In this document: in pieces, positions 25,274 through 34,448 of the stretch
Position numbering within the stretch: the first letter of the stretch is position 1
How the letters are laid out: every line of letters starts with the position of its first letter
NCBI GenBank assembly: GCA_002726235.1
Contig: PBSN01000016.1
Coordinates: forward strand, 1-41,689
Direction of reading: 5' to 3'
DNA from: Nitrospiraceae bacterium
GTDB taxonomy: Bacteria; Nitrospirota; Nitrospiria; Nitrospirales; UBA2166
Length of the DNA stretch: 41,689 bases
Notes under the pieces: model-generated
Seen by the model: the letters and a program-made list of their open reading frames with translations, nothing else
Database searches by the model: none
What the model was told of the DNA's origin: nothing
Program-made: the position numbers and the translations under genes

Positions 25274-26383
25274 ATGATTTCTCCCCGAAACATACCCACA
25301 CTCTGCCTATACGCCTGCACTCTAGCCGTGATCTCTACCTTCCACGTTCCGCCGACCTTTGCAACGGACATGAGTATTTACAGTGTCCCACTTAACCATA
25401 TCATCCTCGATGACTTCCGCGGTGGTGCCATCCCGCTCAATCAGGCATCACCAGAACTCATTGAAACACTCAAAGATCGCATTCCGCCACTGACTAACCC
25501 GCGGTACAGCATGGCGCAGGAAGCATCATGGCTTGCGAACGATGATATTGTCCTTGGCTTTGTGGAAAAAGGCGATGCTCGTGCTTTTCCAACGCGCATT
25601 TTGAATTTTCACGAAATCGTCAATGACACCATCGGCGGACGAACGGTCTTAATATCGTATTGCCCACTGTGTCGTTCGGGACTGGTTTTTGATCGCCAGG
25701 TTGGAACTAAACTCCTCACCTTTGGAAACACTAGCGGGTTATACGAGAGCGATATGGTAATGTATGACCATCAGACTAAGAGCTACTGGTTTCAAGTCAG
25801 AGGTGAAGCAATTGTCGGATCGCTCACGGGTACAAGGCTCACCCTCCTCCCAGCCTTCCTCCTTCCTTGGAGCGAATGGCTCACTCTCTACCCGAACACG
25901 AAGGTCCTATCTCGAGAGACAGGGTTTTCACGGCCCTACCATCGCGACCCTTTTCGCGGATATGATGAGCTAGGAACACTGCCTGGATTTCCAATCAACA
26001 CCACAGACAATCGGCTCGATCCGAAAGAAAAAGTATTGGGACTCACCCACAACGGGGTAAGAAGAGCATATTCACTAACCCGGCTAGGCCACTCCGCAAC
26101 CATGGATACCATCGGCGGCAAGCCAGTCGTGGTATTCTCAGACAGCGCAGGACCATCCGGCGCAGTGTTTGATGCTACTGCCAAGTCGCTCGCCCTTTCA
26201 TTTTTTCTTGCACAAGGGATGTTTAAAGATCACCAGACGCGATCAACATGGAACCTTGCAGGAGAAGCAACAAATGGCCCTCTTAAGGGCCTTCGTCTCA
26301 CCCCTCTTGCAGCACACAGCACCTTCTGGTTTGCCCGGATCGCCGCATTCCCAGACACAGGCATCTATACGCCACATTCCTAG
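25274..26383 (+). CDS. DUF3179 exported protein
   Basis: The 369-residue protein has a signal peptide (cleavage after PTFA, about residue 30) and a DUF3179 domain over nearly all the mature part. The family mark SYCPLCRSG places two cysteines at 130 and 133 in a CxxC, and paired segments FGNTSGLYESDMVMYD and WFQVRGEAIVGSLTG follow; a partial second copy of the fold (IGGKPVVVFSD..., TWNLAGEATNGPL) is visible. The function of the family is unknown; the CxxC in an exported protein suggests metal or redox chemistry. It precedes rpiB by 30 bases and may share its transcript. Confidence 0.87.
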   Translation: MISPRNIPTLCLYACTLAVISTFHVPPTFATDMSIYSVPLNHIILDDFRGGAIPLNQASPELIETLKDRIPPLTNPRYSMAQEASWLANDDIVLGFVEKGDARAFPTRILNFHEIVNDTIGGRTVLISYCPLCRSGLVFDRQVGTKLLTFGNTSGLYESDMVMYDHQTKSYWFQVRGEAIVGSLTGTRLTLLPAFLLPWSEWLTLYPNTKVLSRETGFSRPYHRDPFRGYDELGTLPGFPINTTDNRLDPKEKVLGLTHNGVRRAYSLTRLGHSATMDTIGGKPVVVFSDSAGPSGAVFDATAKSLALSFFLAQGMFKDHQTRSTWNLAGEATNGPLKGLRLTPLAAHSTFWFARIAAFPDTGIYTPHS

Positions 26384-26413
26384 TACCTCACCATAGAAGG
26401 AGACCTTTCACCA

Positions 26414-26872
26414 TTGAAAATCGTGATCACTGCAGACCATGCCGGTTTTCCACTCAAAGCCATTTTAGTCACAGACCTTACAACCGCTGGCCACGAGGTA
26501 ACCGACCTCGGGACGAACAGCGCGGACTCGCCGGTTGATTATCCGGACATCGCAACCCTCGCGTGTGAGACGGTGCGATCTGGAAATGCGGATCGCGCCA
26601 TTATCCTGTGCGGAAGCGGTGTCGGTGTCACCGTTGCTGCAAACAAGTTTCCCGGCATTCGTGCCGGATTATGCCATGATCACTATTCCGCACATCAGGG
26701 TGTCGAACACGACGACATGAACGTCCTGTGTATGGGAGCCCGTATTTTAGGCCAAGAGCCTGCCAGAGAAATTGCCCAAGCCTTTGCCTCAGCTCAATAC
26801 ACCGCAGAAAAGCGCCACGCGCGCCGCCTAGACAAAGTCAAGGCGATCGAAGCGAAATATACAAAGGGGTAG
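26414..26872 (+). CDS. rpiB: ribose-5-phosphate isomerase B
   Basis: This enzyme interconverts ribose-5-phosphate and ribulose-5-phosphate. The 152-residue protein has TADHAGFPLK near the start, the catalytic cysteine in LCGSGVGV (C66), and EHDDMNVLCMGAR with H99. The start is a TTG at 26414 served by AGGAG (26398-26402) about 11 bases upstream. Pgi follows after 5 bases, making a sugar-phosphate operon with gnd. Confidence 0.94.
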   Translation: MKIVITADHAGFPLKAILVTDLTTAGHEVTDLGTNSADSPVDYPDIATLACETVRSGNADRAIILCGSGVGVTVAANKFPGIRAGLCHDHYSAHQGVEHDDMNVLCMGARILGQEPAREIAQAFASAQYTAEKRHARRLDKVKAIEAKYTKG

Positions 26873-26877
26873 GCCCC

Positions 26878-28638
26878 ATGCACATACACCTTCCTGACGC
26901 ACTCGATACTGCCGTACACATGTCGCTTGACTCATGGAACGCAAACAAGAAAGTGCAAAAACTATGGGCCAAAGACGCCTCACTCTGGACAGGAACGAAC
27001 GAAGCCAATTGGCTCGGCTGGCTCAATATTGCCACCGACCAACTCGAACATATCGAAACCCTCGAACAAGCTGGACATGCAATTGCTCAGGCAGGGTTTA
27101 CCCACATCTTATTGCTCGGTATGGGCGGATCAAGCCTATGCCCGGAAGTATTTACCCGCACCTTCTCCACCAAAGCAGGTGCTCCAATTTTGCACATGCT
27201 TGATTCTACAGACCCGAGTCAGGTCGCAGCCGTGGAAGCAACCATTGACCTGCCACGCACAAAAGTCATCGTCTCGAGTAAATCCGGGACTACACTTGAG
27301 CCAACCATTCTAAAGCAGTACTTTTTCAATCGCATCAAACAGGTTGTTGAACCCAACACCGTTGGCACACATTTCATCGCTATTACGGACCCAGGATCAC
27401 GCATGGAAGCCGTTGCAAAACGCGATAAATTCGATGTGATCTTTCACGGCATACCCAGTATCGGCGGCCGATATTCCGCGTTATCAAATTTCGGCATCGT
27501 TCCCGCTGCCGGTATGGGTATGAACATTCGTAAGCTACTCACACACGCAAAAAACATGAGCAAGCAGTGCGGCGCAACCGTCGCCCCCGAGCACAACCCA
27601 GGCGTCATGTTAGGGACTGTCATTGGCATGTGTGCAAATGAGGGACGAGATAAGTTGACAATCGTGACGTCCCCTGCACTTCGAGCCTTTGGAGGATGGT
27701 TAGAGCAATTACTGGCGGAGTCGACAGGAAAAGAAGGAAAAGGAATCATTCCCGTCGACCTCGAGCAGTGTGGACCTCCCAACGTCTATGGCAACGATCG
27801 TCTATTTGTATATATCACCCTAGCCGGCGAAAAGAATTCGCGACAGGATGCGCGCATCAACGAACTGCAAGATGCCGGACATCCTAGCGTTCACATCCCC
27901 CTTGCCGACCGATATGAGCTCGGCGCAGAGATGTTCAGATGGGAAATGGCCACTGCAGTAGCGGGCACCATTCTCGGCATCAACCCGTTCAACCAGCCGG
28001 ATGTGGAAGCAAGTAAAATAGCTACCCACGTCTTAACAACGGAATATGAAAACACAGGATCGCTACCGCCGGAAACACCATTGCTCGAGGAGTCCGGCAT
28101 TCGAATCTTTATCGATACACACAACGCCAAATCCCTAGGGGATATCGCGGGTAATGACAAGACTTTGCTGGGGTATCTCAAGGCACACCTGAACACCCTC
28201 AAGGTGGGCGATTACTTCGCGCTGCTCGCGTATATCCATATGAACGAAACACATCATGTGCTGCTAGACACCATTCGTCATCGGGTCCGTGACACTAAAA
28301 AAGTTGCGACCTGTCTCGAATACGGACCTCGATTTCTCCATTCCACAGGTCAGTTGTACAAGGGAGGTCCAAACTCAGGGGTATTTGTGCAGATCACCTG
28401 TGATGACGCCACTGACCTTAAGGTTCCAGATCAAGCCTATACTTTTGGCATCGTGAAGTCCGCACAGGCGCGAGGCGACTTTCAAGTCCTGTCAGAACGC
28501 GGTCGCCGGGTATTGAGGCTACATCTTGGAACAAACGTACCTGCCGGATTGGCCGTACTGAAACAGACAATCGAAGAGGCCCTACACATAGGCCACAAGA
28601 CATATCCCCTTCAAACACGACGGAACCCTCAACCCTAA
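26878..28638 (+). CDS. pgi: glucose-6-phosphate isomerase (long, tal-pgi-related type)
   Basis: Pgi links glucose-6-phosphate and fructose-6-phosphate. I start at the ATG at 26878 (586 residues); an upstream frame extension lies in rpiB. The SIS-domain blocks are GMGGSSLCPEVF, SSKSGTTLEP and GGRYSALSNFG. The C-terminal third has HSTGQLYKGGPNSGVF, recalling the isomerase half of transaldolase/Pgi fusion proteins rather than the classic E. coli type. No transaldolase domain is attached here, so this is the stand-alone form. An AAAGGGG serves as ribosome site across the rpiB stop. Confidence 0.92.
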   Translation: MHIHLPDALDTAVHMSLDSWNANKKVQKLWAKDASLWTGTNEANWLGWLNIATDQLEHIETLEQAGHAIAQAGFTHILLLGMGGSSLCPEVFTRTFSTKAGAPILHMLDSTDPSQVAAVEATIDLPRTKVIVSSKSGTTLEPTILKQYFFNRIKQVVEPNTVGTHFIAITDPGSRMEAVAKRDKFDVIFHGIPSIGGRYSALSNFGIVPAAGMGMNIRKLLTHAKNMSKQCGATVAPEHNPGVMLGTVIGMCANEGRDKLTIVTSPALRAFGGWLEQLLAESTGKEGKGIIPVDLEQCGPPNVYGNDRLFVYITLAGEKNSRQDARINELQDAGHPSVHIPLADRYELGAEMFRWEMATAVAGTILGINPFNQPDVEASKIATHVLTTEYENTGSLPPETPLLEESGIRIFIDTHNAKSLGDIAGNDKTLLGYLKAHLNTLKVGDYFALLAYIHMNETHHVLLDTIRHRVRDTKKVATCLEYGPRFLHSTGQLYKGGPNSGVFVQITCDDATDLKVPDQAYTFGIVKSAQARGDFQVLSERGRRVLRLHLGTNVPAGLAVLKQTIEEALHIGHKTYPLQTRRNPQP

Positions 28639-28812
28639 TATGTTGAAACGCAGGATAGTCAAAAAAACCAGTCCAATAGGGCCGCAGGCTTGTTTGTCAA
28701 ACGGAGCGTACGCGAAGTGCTCACACACGACAGCGGAACGAGAATATCGCTGGCTGACTTTTTCCGCATCCTTTTGCACACTTACAGCTTCACCCACGGA
28801 AGGAGATACCCA

Positions 28813-29796
28813 ATGCAACTTGGCATGATTGGGCTTGGCCGCATGGGCGGAAACATGACAGAACGGTGCATACGTGATGGACATAAGATGGTGGTCTATG
28901 CGACCGATAAAGATGCCGTAAAAAAATACGCTGGCATGGGCGCCGTCGGCGCGTCATCAGTTGAAGACCTAGTCAGCAAACTCTCAAGTCCCAAAGCCGT
29001 CTGGATCATGATCCCCGCCGGCGAAATTACCGAAAGCGTGGTAACGCAGTTAGGCACACTGCTTGAAAAAGGTGATATCATCATCGATGGTGGGAATTCC
29101 ATGTTCAAGGATGATGTACGGCGCGCCAACACGCTTAAAAAGAAAGACATCCACTACATTGATGTTGGAACCAGCGGCGGTGTGTGGGGACTCGACCGAG
29201 GCTATTGCATGATGATTGGCGCATCCAGGGAAGCCGCCACTGTTCTTGACCCTATTTTCAAAACCCTCGCTCCGGGACGAGGAGAGATTGAACGCACACC
29301 CGGACGAGAAAAAGTTGACGGCACCGCAGAAGACGGTTATCTCCATTGCGGCCCACCCGGCGCAGGCCACTTCGTCAAAATGATTCACAACGGAATCGAA
29401 TACGGGATCATGCAAGCCTATGGTGAAGGCTTTGACATTATGCGCAATGCTAATTCAACTGAACTCGACGAAGCATTGCGGTTTGATCTTAATCTTGCCG
29501 ACATCGCAGAAGTATGGCGGCGAGGCAGCGTGGTCAGTTCTTGGCTTTTAGATCTGACGGCTATAGCGCTGCTGGAAAATCCCGATCTCTCCAATTATAC
29601 CGGGTTCGTACAGGACTCTGGCGAGGGACGATGGACCATCAATGCGGCAATTGAAGAAGCGGTCCCAGCCGATGTCCTCGCCGCATCATTGTTTGCCCGA
29701 TTCCGATCGCGTAAAGAGCACACTTTCGCGGAAAAAATTCTCTCCGCTATGCGACAAAAATTTGGCGGCCACATTGAACGAGCCGCAGGCGGCTGA
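28813..29796 (+). CDS. gnd: 6-phosphogluconate dehydrogenase, decarboxylating (short NAD-type)
   Basis: This enzyme oxidatively decarboxylates 6-phosphogluconate to ribulose-5-phosphate. The start at 28813 follows GGAAGGAG by 8 bases and gives 327 residues, the short form (YqeC/GndA-like) without the long C-terminal duplication. The nucleotide fold [11 protein letters not shown], the substrate loop [15 protein letters not shown], the catalytic-lysine block [16 protein letters not shown], and the C-terminal FGGH are present. Together with rpiB and pgi upstream it covers the oxidative pentose-phosphate to ribose connection; zwf is not in the window. Confidence 0.94.
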   Translation: MQLGMIGLGRMGGNMTERCIRDGHKMVVYATDKDAVKKYAGMGAVGASSVEDLVSKLSSPKAVWIMIPAGEITESVVTQLGTLLEKGDIIIDGGNSMFKDDVRRANTLKKKDIHYIDVGTSGGVWGLDRGYCMMIGASREAATVLDPIFKTLAPGRGEIERTPGREKVDGTAEDGYLHCGPPGAGHFVKMIHNGIEYGIMQAYGEGFDIMRNANSTELDEALRFDLNLADIAEVWRRGSVVSSWLLDLTAIALLENPDLSNYTGFVQDSGEGRWTINAAIEEAVPADVLAASLFARFRSRKEHTFAEKILSAMRQKFGGHIERAAGG

Positions 29797-30041
29797 TGGC
29801 AACCGACGAATCCCCCAACAAGACAACCCTCTTCCGCGAATGGATCATCTTTGCAATAGCAATGGGCGCGGGTGCTCACATCTCACTGGGTTTGATTCTA
29901 CATGCCCCGGATAAATGGGATTGGGGGCATACTGCCGTCTACACCTTTCTCATTGGACTCTCCGTATACATCACTATCCAAGTGGGGCGCTCCTGCTGGT
30001 GGTTCCTTATGAAACGCAGGAGCGGTTCTCAACCGGACTAA
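29796..30041 (+). CDS. small two-helix membrane protein
   Basis: The 81-residue protein overlaps the gnd stop by one base (TGATG), so it is very likely translated with it. Two hydrophobic helices are visible, EWIIFAIAMGAGAHISLGLIL (about 14-35) and YTFLIGLSVYITIQVG (about 48-64), with a basic C-terminus (KRRSGSQPD). I recognise no family. The tight coupling points to a membrane role linked to the sugar-phosphate operon or simply transcript sharing. Confidence 0.75.
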   Translation: MATDESPNKTTLFREWIIFAIAMGAGAHISLGLILHAPDKWDWGHTAVYTFLIGLSVYITIQVGRSCWWFLMKRRSGSQPD

Positions 30042-30423
30042 GTCAATCTGACGTTACTATCAACCATCCGCACTTCTCTTTGCCAACAGTGCTGGAAGAG
30101 ATCGTCAGCGTAAATTTTGATGCCCGCCCGCGAACCTGCGAAATTCTGAAGAGCTCGCATACATTGCAGTGCAAGATAGCTAAACCTCATCGATTGCTTT
30201 CGAGCCTCGTGAACACTGCAGTCAATACAGCGTGCCTGAAAACACGCATGACATTTCAGCGTTTCAAAACAGAGTGTCTAAAGCAAACCAAATCTGTGAA
30301 GAGACGATCAAAAAGCTGCGCTAACTTGACACAGCGTGTGAAGCGCCTAACCAGTTTCCCAAAGGATTTTCTGTTCGCTGAGAAACCTTGACCCCTTAGA
30401 GTGAGTTCGTTAGTATTCCGCGC
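30042..30423. other. 382-bp gap of low coding character
   Basis: Frames here are open on both strands but their products look random (rich in K, T, R and S with no pattern). A TTGACA occurs at 30326-30331 on the forward strand, without a decent -10. No RNA gene or clear hairpin is seen. It could be a decayed gene or a leader for the following small genes. Confidence 0.4.
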
Positions 30424-30693
30424 ATGGATTCCGGCCTTCCTAAAAATTTGTGGGCTCGTACGCAAAAACGACACGCGCCACCACGGCAAAAAGAGACTGA
30501 TTCACAATTTGGCGCGCTACGCGCATCACTGCTATTCTGCCAGAAGTGCTGTCAGGCCACACCTGCACGAGAACGATTGCTTCTTGTCCTCCCCACCGGA
30601 AATCTGTACGAATATCTTTGCGCGCACTGTGGAACCTCAACAGGATCCAAGACGGACAACCAGCAGCAAAACGCTCAAGTTATTATTCCCTAG
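30424..30693 (+). CDS. four-cysteine putative zinc-ribbon mini-protein
   Basis: The 89-residue frame has paired CxxC motifs, CQKC (C39, C42) and CAHC (C66, C69), separated by a hydrophobic strand region (RERLLLVLPTGNLYEYL). This is the layout of a small zinc ribbon. Flanks are polar and probably disordered. The ribosome site is weak, so the start is uncertain. It precedes the Rieske gene by about 85 bases on the same strand. The cysteine spacing is the only support for it being real. Confidence 0.5.
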   Translation: MDSGLPKNLWARTQKRHAPPRQKETDSQFGALRASLLFCQKCCQATPARERLLLVLPTGNLYEYLCAHCGTSTGSKTDNQQQNAQVIIP

Positions 30694-30778
30694 TCACAGA
30701 CTTATTCTCTAAACACTCATGGCATGATCTGCCAAATCGTCGGTTGATCATGATATTGCATTTCCAGCAGGAGGCGTG

Positions 30779-31090
30779 ATGGCTCGTTTTATACGTATTG
30801 CGGCGGTAGAAGAGGTGGGGGAACCGGGATCAGTAATTACCGCAAGTGACGGTGACCATGAATACGCGATCGCAAACATTGACGGAACGTATCACGTGAT
30901 CGACAACGATTGCATTCACCAGGGTGGTCCGTTAGGTCTGGGCACACTCAACGATGGTATTATCGAGTGTCCCTGGCACGCATGGCAATTTGATGCCAAA
31001 ACAGGTGCGTGTCTCACACGAACTGGAACCGGAGTAAAGTGCTACGACGTGAAGATTGAAGACGGGGAGATTAAGATCGCAATTCCATAG
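30779..31090 (+). CDS. Rieske [2Fe-2S] ferredoxin
   Basis: The 103-residue soluble Rieske protein has the two cluster boxes C45-I-H47 (DCIHQGGPLG) and C64-P-W-H67 (ECPWHAWQFD). Lacking a membrane helix or signal peptide, it belongs with the dioxygenase-ferredoxin/NirD-like group of small electron carriers. AGGAGG (30769-30774) lies 4 bases before the ATG; a GTG one codon earlier is the alternative. No oxygenase or reductase partner is adjacent. It converges on arsC. Confidence 0.93.
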   Translation: MARFIRIAAVEEVGEPGSVITASDGDHEYAIANIDGTYHVIDNDCIHQGGPLGLGTLNDGIIECPWHAWQFDAKTGACLTRTGTGVKCYDVKIEDGEIKIAIP

Positions 31091-31110
31091 CGTCGCGACC
31101 GCACGCCAAC

Positions 31111-31536
31111 CTACGACTCTTTACTATTCTCTTGAATAAACTGCTTGGCGCGTTCGGAAATAATATCACGGACCCGCGCAAATTCGGCCTGTCGCTCATC
31201 ACTCGACCCACTGAAACTAGTCGGATCATCAATACTCCAATGCAGGCGTGTGGACGCCGCAGGAGTGGTTGGGCACGACTCCTTAGCTCGGTCACAAACC
31301 GTCACCACATAGTCAAACGACATACCGTCAAACTCATCGATGGATTGAGAGCGTTGGTCGGAAATATCGATGTCGACGTCCTGCATTGTTTCCACAGCAC
31401 GACTATTCAAACCCATCGGATACGTCCCCGCACTCAACACCTCATATTGATCTCCAGCAAAGTGGCGTAAAAAACCCTCCGCCATTTGGCTTCGGCAGGA
31501 GTTTCCCGTACAGAGAAAAAAAACAGTTTTCTTCAT
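31111..31536 (-). CDS. arsC: thioredoxin-type arsenate reductase / low-Mr phosphatase-fold ArsC
   Basis: The 141-residue protein carries the P-loop CTGNSCRS (C9 nucleophile, C13) and a redox pair C81 and C88 in VCDRAKESCP, which correspond to the three-cysteine arsenate reductase mechanism of S. aureus ArsC (C10, C82, C89). It would reduce arsenate to arsenite using thioredoxin. An in-frame GTG at 31548 adds four residues. There is no arsenite pump or ArsR nearby; instead it closes the PspA-DUF4178 cassette, with only 14 bases between genes. A role in stress phosphatase chemistry is possible but the cysteines favour arsenate. Confidence 0.9.
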   Translation of the reverse strand: MKKTVFFLCTGNSCRSQMAEGFLRHFAGDQYEVLSAGTYPMGLNSRAVETMQDVDIDISDQRSQSIDEFDGMSFDYVVTVCDRAKESCPTTPAASTRLHWSIDDPTSFSGSSDERQAEFARVRDIISERAKQFIQENSKES

Positions 31537-31550
31537 GGAATCCGACACGG

Positions 31551-32105
31551 TTAGTGCATCAACCGCGGAAGAATGTTGGTGAACTCATACTCTTCAACAT
31601 ATTTACCAACGGACGCTTCAAACTGATCCTCTCCCCACTGCTCAATCGAAAGTATTTTCTCGCCAGACGAATCGGTATAATCCCAGAAAATCATCTGATC
31701 TCCACTCCCCTTCCCATCCTTACGATAGTATCCTGCTCCACTTCCTTCCGCAGAAAATCGTTGACCGTCAAGGGTTAATTCTTGAGGTGGATCGTCATGA
31801 CTACGGATATGCGCTCTCACCCCTTCAGTGACATCGGAGAGGGTGATTTTTCTTGTGATTGTCCACTCTACGTCATCATCCTCAGCCCGTTCGAGAAAAC
31901 ACCGATCGTCACCACAATCAAGTTCCCATTCTTCTGCCCGATCGCCCTCGAAATCATAGGTTCCATAACTTTTGACCTCCCATGTCTTGAGGTCAAAATC
32001 AACAAGATATCCAACTTTGAGATTAGAAAGGGTGAGATCGTGAAGAGGATCGGTCAAGTCCTCAGGTTTCTTGTCGCCAAACCACCGATCGAAGAGTCCC
32101 GCCAA
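31551..32105 (-). CDS. DUF4178 domain protein
   Basis: The 184-residue acidic protein matches the DUF4178 pattern: an opening LSNLKVGYLVDFDLKTWEV, YGTYDFEGDRAEEWEL, and a later QWGEDQFEASVGKYV. No membrane segment is seen. This family is known chiefly from gene neighbourhoods with PspA, channels and other membrane-stress proteins, and its function is undefined. It starts 14 bases after pspA. Confidence 0.82.
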   Translation of the reverse strand: MAGLFDRWFGDKKPEDLTDPLHDLTLSNLKVGYLVDFDLKTWEVKSYGTYDFEGDRAEEWELDCGDDRCFLERAEDDDVEWTITRKITLSDVTEGVRAHIRSHDDPPQELTLDGQRFSAEGSGAGYYRKDGKGSGDQMIFWDYTDSSGEKILSIEQWGEDQFEASVGKYVEEYEFTNILPRLMH

Positions 32106-32119
32106 ATGCGTACCCAGAA

Positions 32120-32824
32120 TCAGGTGATGCCGAGCTTGCTTTTCATCGCCGCGAGAGAATCCGACGATTGATGCGTCGACCCTTGCAATGCTGCATTGAT
32201 CTCATCATCAATACTCTTGTCCGCCTCGGCCATATCGCCATAGGCCTGAGCCAGAGACTCATCCTCGATGACTTTGTTTTTCATCTTCTCAAGCATCGCC
32301 AACGTTCCGGATGAGTCCACCTTGGCGAGCTGAGCATTAATTTTCTTCGTTGACCCCGCCGTACGCGCTCGTGCCCGCAACGTCACAAGATCATTCTCAT
32401 AGCCCGTCACGGTTGATTTGAGTTTCTCGACTTTCGATTGCAATTGCGTGGCCATCTTGTCCTGCGCTTCCCATTCCTTCATTTGTCTCACGGCATTCGC
32501 GCTCGCATCCTCTTTTCGTTTAAGAACCTCCAGTGCAAGCTTGTCGGCTTCTTCCTGCGCCAACTCCCCTTTCTGCATCTTTTGCAACAGCAACATGGCC
32601 TTCCGCTCATACTCAGCCGCACGTCCTTTATTCTCCTCAGCCTCTTTCTTCAAGCGAATGGCAATCGCCTTGACCTCGGCCAAACTCACCATGCTCGCCT
32701 GAAGATCTTTTTTCAGATCGCGAATACCTTGTTCCGTCATACGAATGGGGTCTTCCAAACCATCGAGCGCTGAATGGGCCTGGGATTGCCCAATTTTAAA
32801 TATCCTCTGGAATACACCGGTCAT
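32120..32824 (-). CDS. pspA: PspA/IM30 (Vipp1) family protein
   Basis: The 234-residue protein is a long alpha-helical coiled coil of the ESCRT-III-related PspA family that assembles on stressed inner membranes. The opening MTGVFQRIFKIGQSQAHSAL supplies the amphipathic membrane helix, followed by DPIRMTEQGIRDLKKDL and the central KAIAIRLKKEAEENKGRA...KGEL segment. Neither pspF nor pspBC is nearby, so regulation must differ from E. coli. Neighbours are YbjN before and DUF4178 after. Confidence 0.92.
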   Translation of the reverse strand: MTGVFQRIFKIGQSQAHSALDGLEDPIRMTEQGIRDLKKDLQASMVSLAEVKAIAIRLKKEAEENKGRAAEYERKAMLLLQKMQKGELAQEEADKLALEVLKRKEDASANAVRQMKEWEAQDKMATQLQSKVEKLKSTVTGYENDLVTLRARARTAGSTKKINAQLAKVDSSGTLAMLEKMKNKVIEDESLAQAYGDMAEADKSIDDEINAALQGSTHQSSDSLAAMKSKLGIT

Positions 32825-32875
32825 TCCGTCCTCCGTTCGCTATCCATTCTGATTGCCGACTGATTGCCGAGATCG

Positions 32876-33271
32876 TTACGTCTTCGCGCTGGCCAAGAGT
32901 TCCTCAGCATTTTCGGCGAGAGCAAGACTAAGCGCCTCAATGGAACCTTCCAGCTCATTGCGGTCCAGGTTCTCAAGACACAGTGTATCGCGGAAAAGAA
33001 TTGTCTCGCCTTTCTCATCCAACACAAATGCCCCATGGACAAGTGTGCGGTTCATCTGAAGAAGACGCTTGTACAAATCGCCGGGATTCTTGGGTGCCTT
33101 CATAATAATTTGTTCGAGTACAACAATGGGATCTTCACAATCAATAATAAGATTTTTAATTCCCTTCTCTTCATTATTGATGACTACAAGCTGTTCCTTA
33201 GGATCCTCCGTAGCAATGGCATACCCCATATCCACCACAAACCCTTTTACGCATTCAAAATATTCCACCAT
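32876..33271 (-). CDS. YbjN-domain protein
   Basis: The 131-residue acidic protein looks like a YbjN (type III secretion chaperone-like fold) member: [52 protein letters not shown] and [19 protein letters not shown]. Such proteins are small cytosolic adaptors. Its start lies 25 bases inside the channel gene's 3' end, which argues for coupled translation with the channel and a functional tie to PspA 51 bases downstream. Confidence 0.8.
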   Translation of the reverse strand: MVEYFECVKGFVVDMGYAIATEDPKEQLVVINNEEKGIKNLIIDCEDPIVVLEQIIMKAPKNPGDLYKRLLQMNRTLVHGAFVLDEKGETILFRDTLCLENLDRNELEGSIEALSLALAENAEELLASAKT

Positions 33272-34326
33272 TTTTTCCTCGTTTGATGTTGAGTGTCACC
33301 GTCATCGAGCCGCTCGATACCGATGACTACCAATCGATCGCTATCGGTGATTATACAGTTATTGGATGGGTTCGCAAGAAATCGGCCCTCAGATGTTCGC
33401 TCGATCGCAAGAGTAATGAGATCCCGATCACGCTTCAGCGCAGTCAAGACATCAAGGAAGGTAGACCCGATCAAATCGGGAGGCGGGGAAATCTTAAAAA
33501 TGTCATTTCCGATGCGATTCGTTACCAACTCCGTGATAATTTGCGTCACACCATGATCAAGTGCCGCCTGCACGAGAAGATTCGTGCTCAATTCTCCGGC
33601 AACAATAATCTCGTCGGCTTTGGCGCGATTGCAATGTTCAATATTGCTTCGGTCAACGAGTTCAACACACGCATAGAGCTCCGGATGTATGGTTTTGATC
33701 GTGAGCGTGTCCAGAATCGTCTTCGCATCTCGGACATGATGGTCAGCCAGTTCATCCGCAAGCAGAATGACCGCAAAAGCATCCCGGCTGTTTGCCCGCG
33801 AGAGAGTTTCCTTGCTCACTACACCACTGACGAAATAAAGATCATCGTCATCAACCAGCGGCTTGTCTTGAAACTCTGCAATCACCACAACGGGACTGCA
33901 TGCTGCCTTCTGATCGGCGCGAAGCTCGGCCACAATACGCTCAGCCTTGTAGTTCCACCCACAGATAATCATATGCTGCTTGACTTTGACGGGTTTCACG
34001 CCCTTGCCCTCCAAAAATCTATTTTCAATAAGCATCGTGGCCATGGTGGCCGTAAACATTCCAAGCAGTCCAATTCCAAAGATCATGAGTATGGCGCCCA
34101 CAATACGCCCACCGGGCGACGCAGGAGAAATATCCCCATACCCGACCGTAGTCATGGTGACCACCGCCCACCACAGAGAGTCTGCGACTGACAGTGTAGA
34201 TTCGAAAACACTCATCCCAACCACCCCCACAAGAAGGGTGATGAGAATGACAGCGACAAGCTTGTCCAGCTGATGCTTTCGAAGCTGGGAAACGAATCGT
34301 TTGACGAAGTAGAGGACGTTGATCAT
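33247..34326 (-). CDS. two-helix potassium channel with cytosolic RCK/TrkA-N domain
   Basis: The protein has two transmembrane helices around a pore loop with the K+ filter TTVGYGD (59-65 from the start used), then an RCK/TrkA-N domain beginning [14 protein letters not shown] and a TrkA-C-like end. The nucleotide loop is CGWNYKAER rather than GxGxxG, a variant seen in some prokaryotic channels. Starts are ambiguous: ATG 34326 (359 residues), 34359 or 34392. The last two lie in or beyond a perfect palindrome (34344-34365), so 34326 leaves that site upstream as an operator. It heads the channel-YbjN-PspA-DUF4178-ArsC run. Confidence 0.88.
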   Translation of the reverse strand: MINVLYFVKRFVSQLRKHQLDKLVAVILITLLVGVVGMSVFESTLSVADSLWWAVVTMTTVGYGDISPASPGGRIVGAILMIFGIGLLGMFTATMATMLIENRFLEGKGVKPVKVKQHMIICGWNYKAERIVAELRADQKAACSPVVVIAEFQDKPLVDDDDLYFVSGVVSKETLSRANSRDAFAVILLADELADHHVRDAKTILDTLTIKTIHPELYACVELVDRSNIEHCNRAKADEIIVAGELSTNLLVQAALDHGVTQIITELVTNRIGNDIFKISPPPDLIGSTFLDVLTALKRDRDLITLAIERTSEGRFLANPSNNCIITDSDRLVVIGIERLDDGDTQHQTRKKWWNILNA

Positions 34327-34343
34327 ATTGCAGATGTAGGCTC

Positions 34344-34365
34344 GGGCATATGATATCATATGCCC
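34344..34365. promoter_or_regulatory. perfect 22-bp palindrome, candidate operator
   Basis: The two 11-base halves GGGCATATGAT and ATCATATGCCC are exact reverse complements with no spacer. The site lies between the divergent channel cassette and the DUF3386 gene, 18 bases before the chosen channel start and 83 bases before the DUF3386 start. Its symmetry and A/T-rich centre fit a dimeric repressor site; no regulator gene adjoins it. Confidence 0.65.
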
Positions 34366-34448
34366 CCAAAACCTTCCCCTCGTTGGCACCACTACTACGA
34401 GAAAAGGAACATACCAAACTAAAAAGTCTCACATTAAGAGGAGGACAC

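Noticed and set aside
30326-30354. TTGACA as a promoter for the mini-protein/Rieske genes
   Set aside because: No acceptable -10 at 16-18 bases spacing.
29915-30391. 158-codon forward frame overlapping the 81-residue membrane protein gene
   Set aside because: Composition looks random, no ribosome site, and it conflicts with the well-coupled gene in the other phase.
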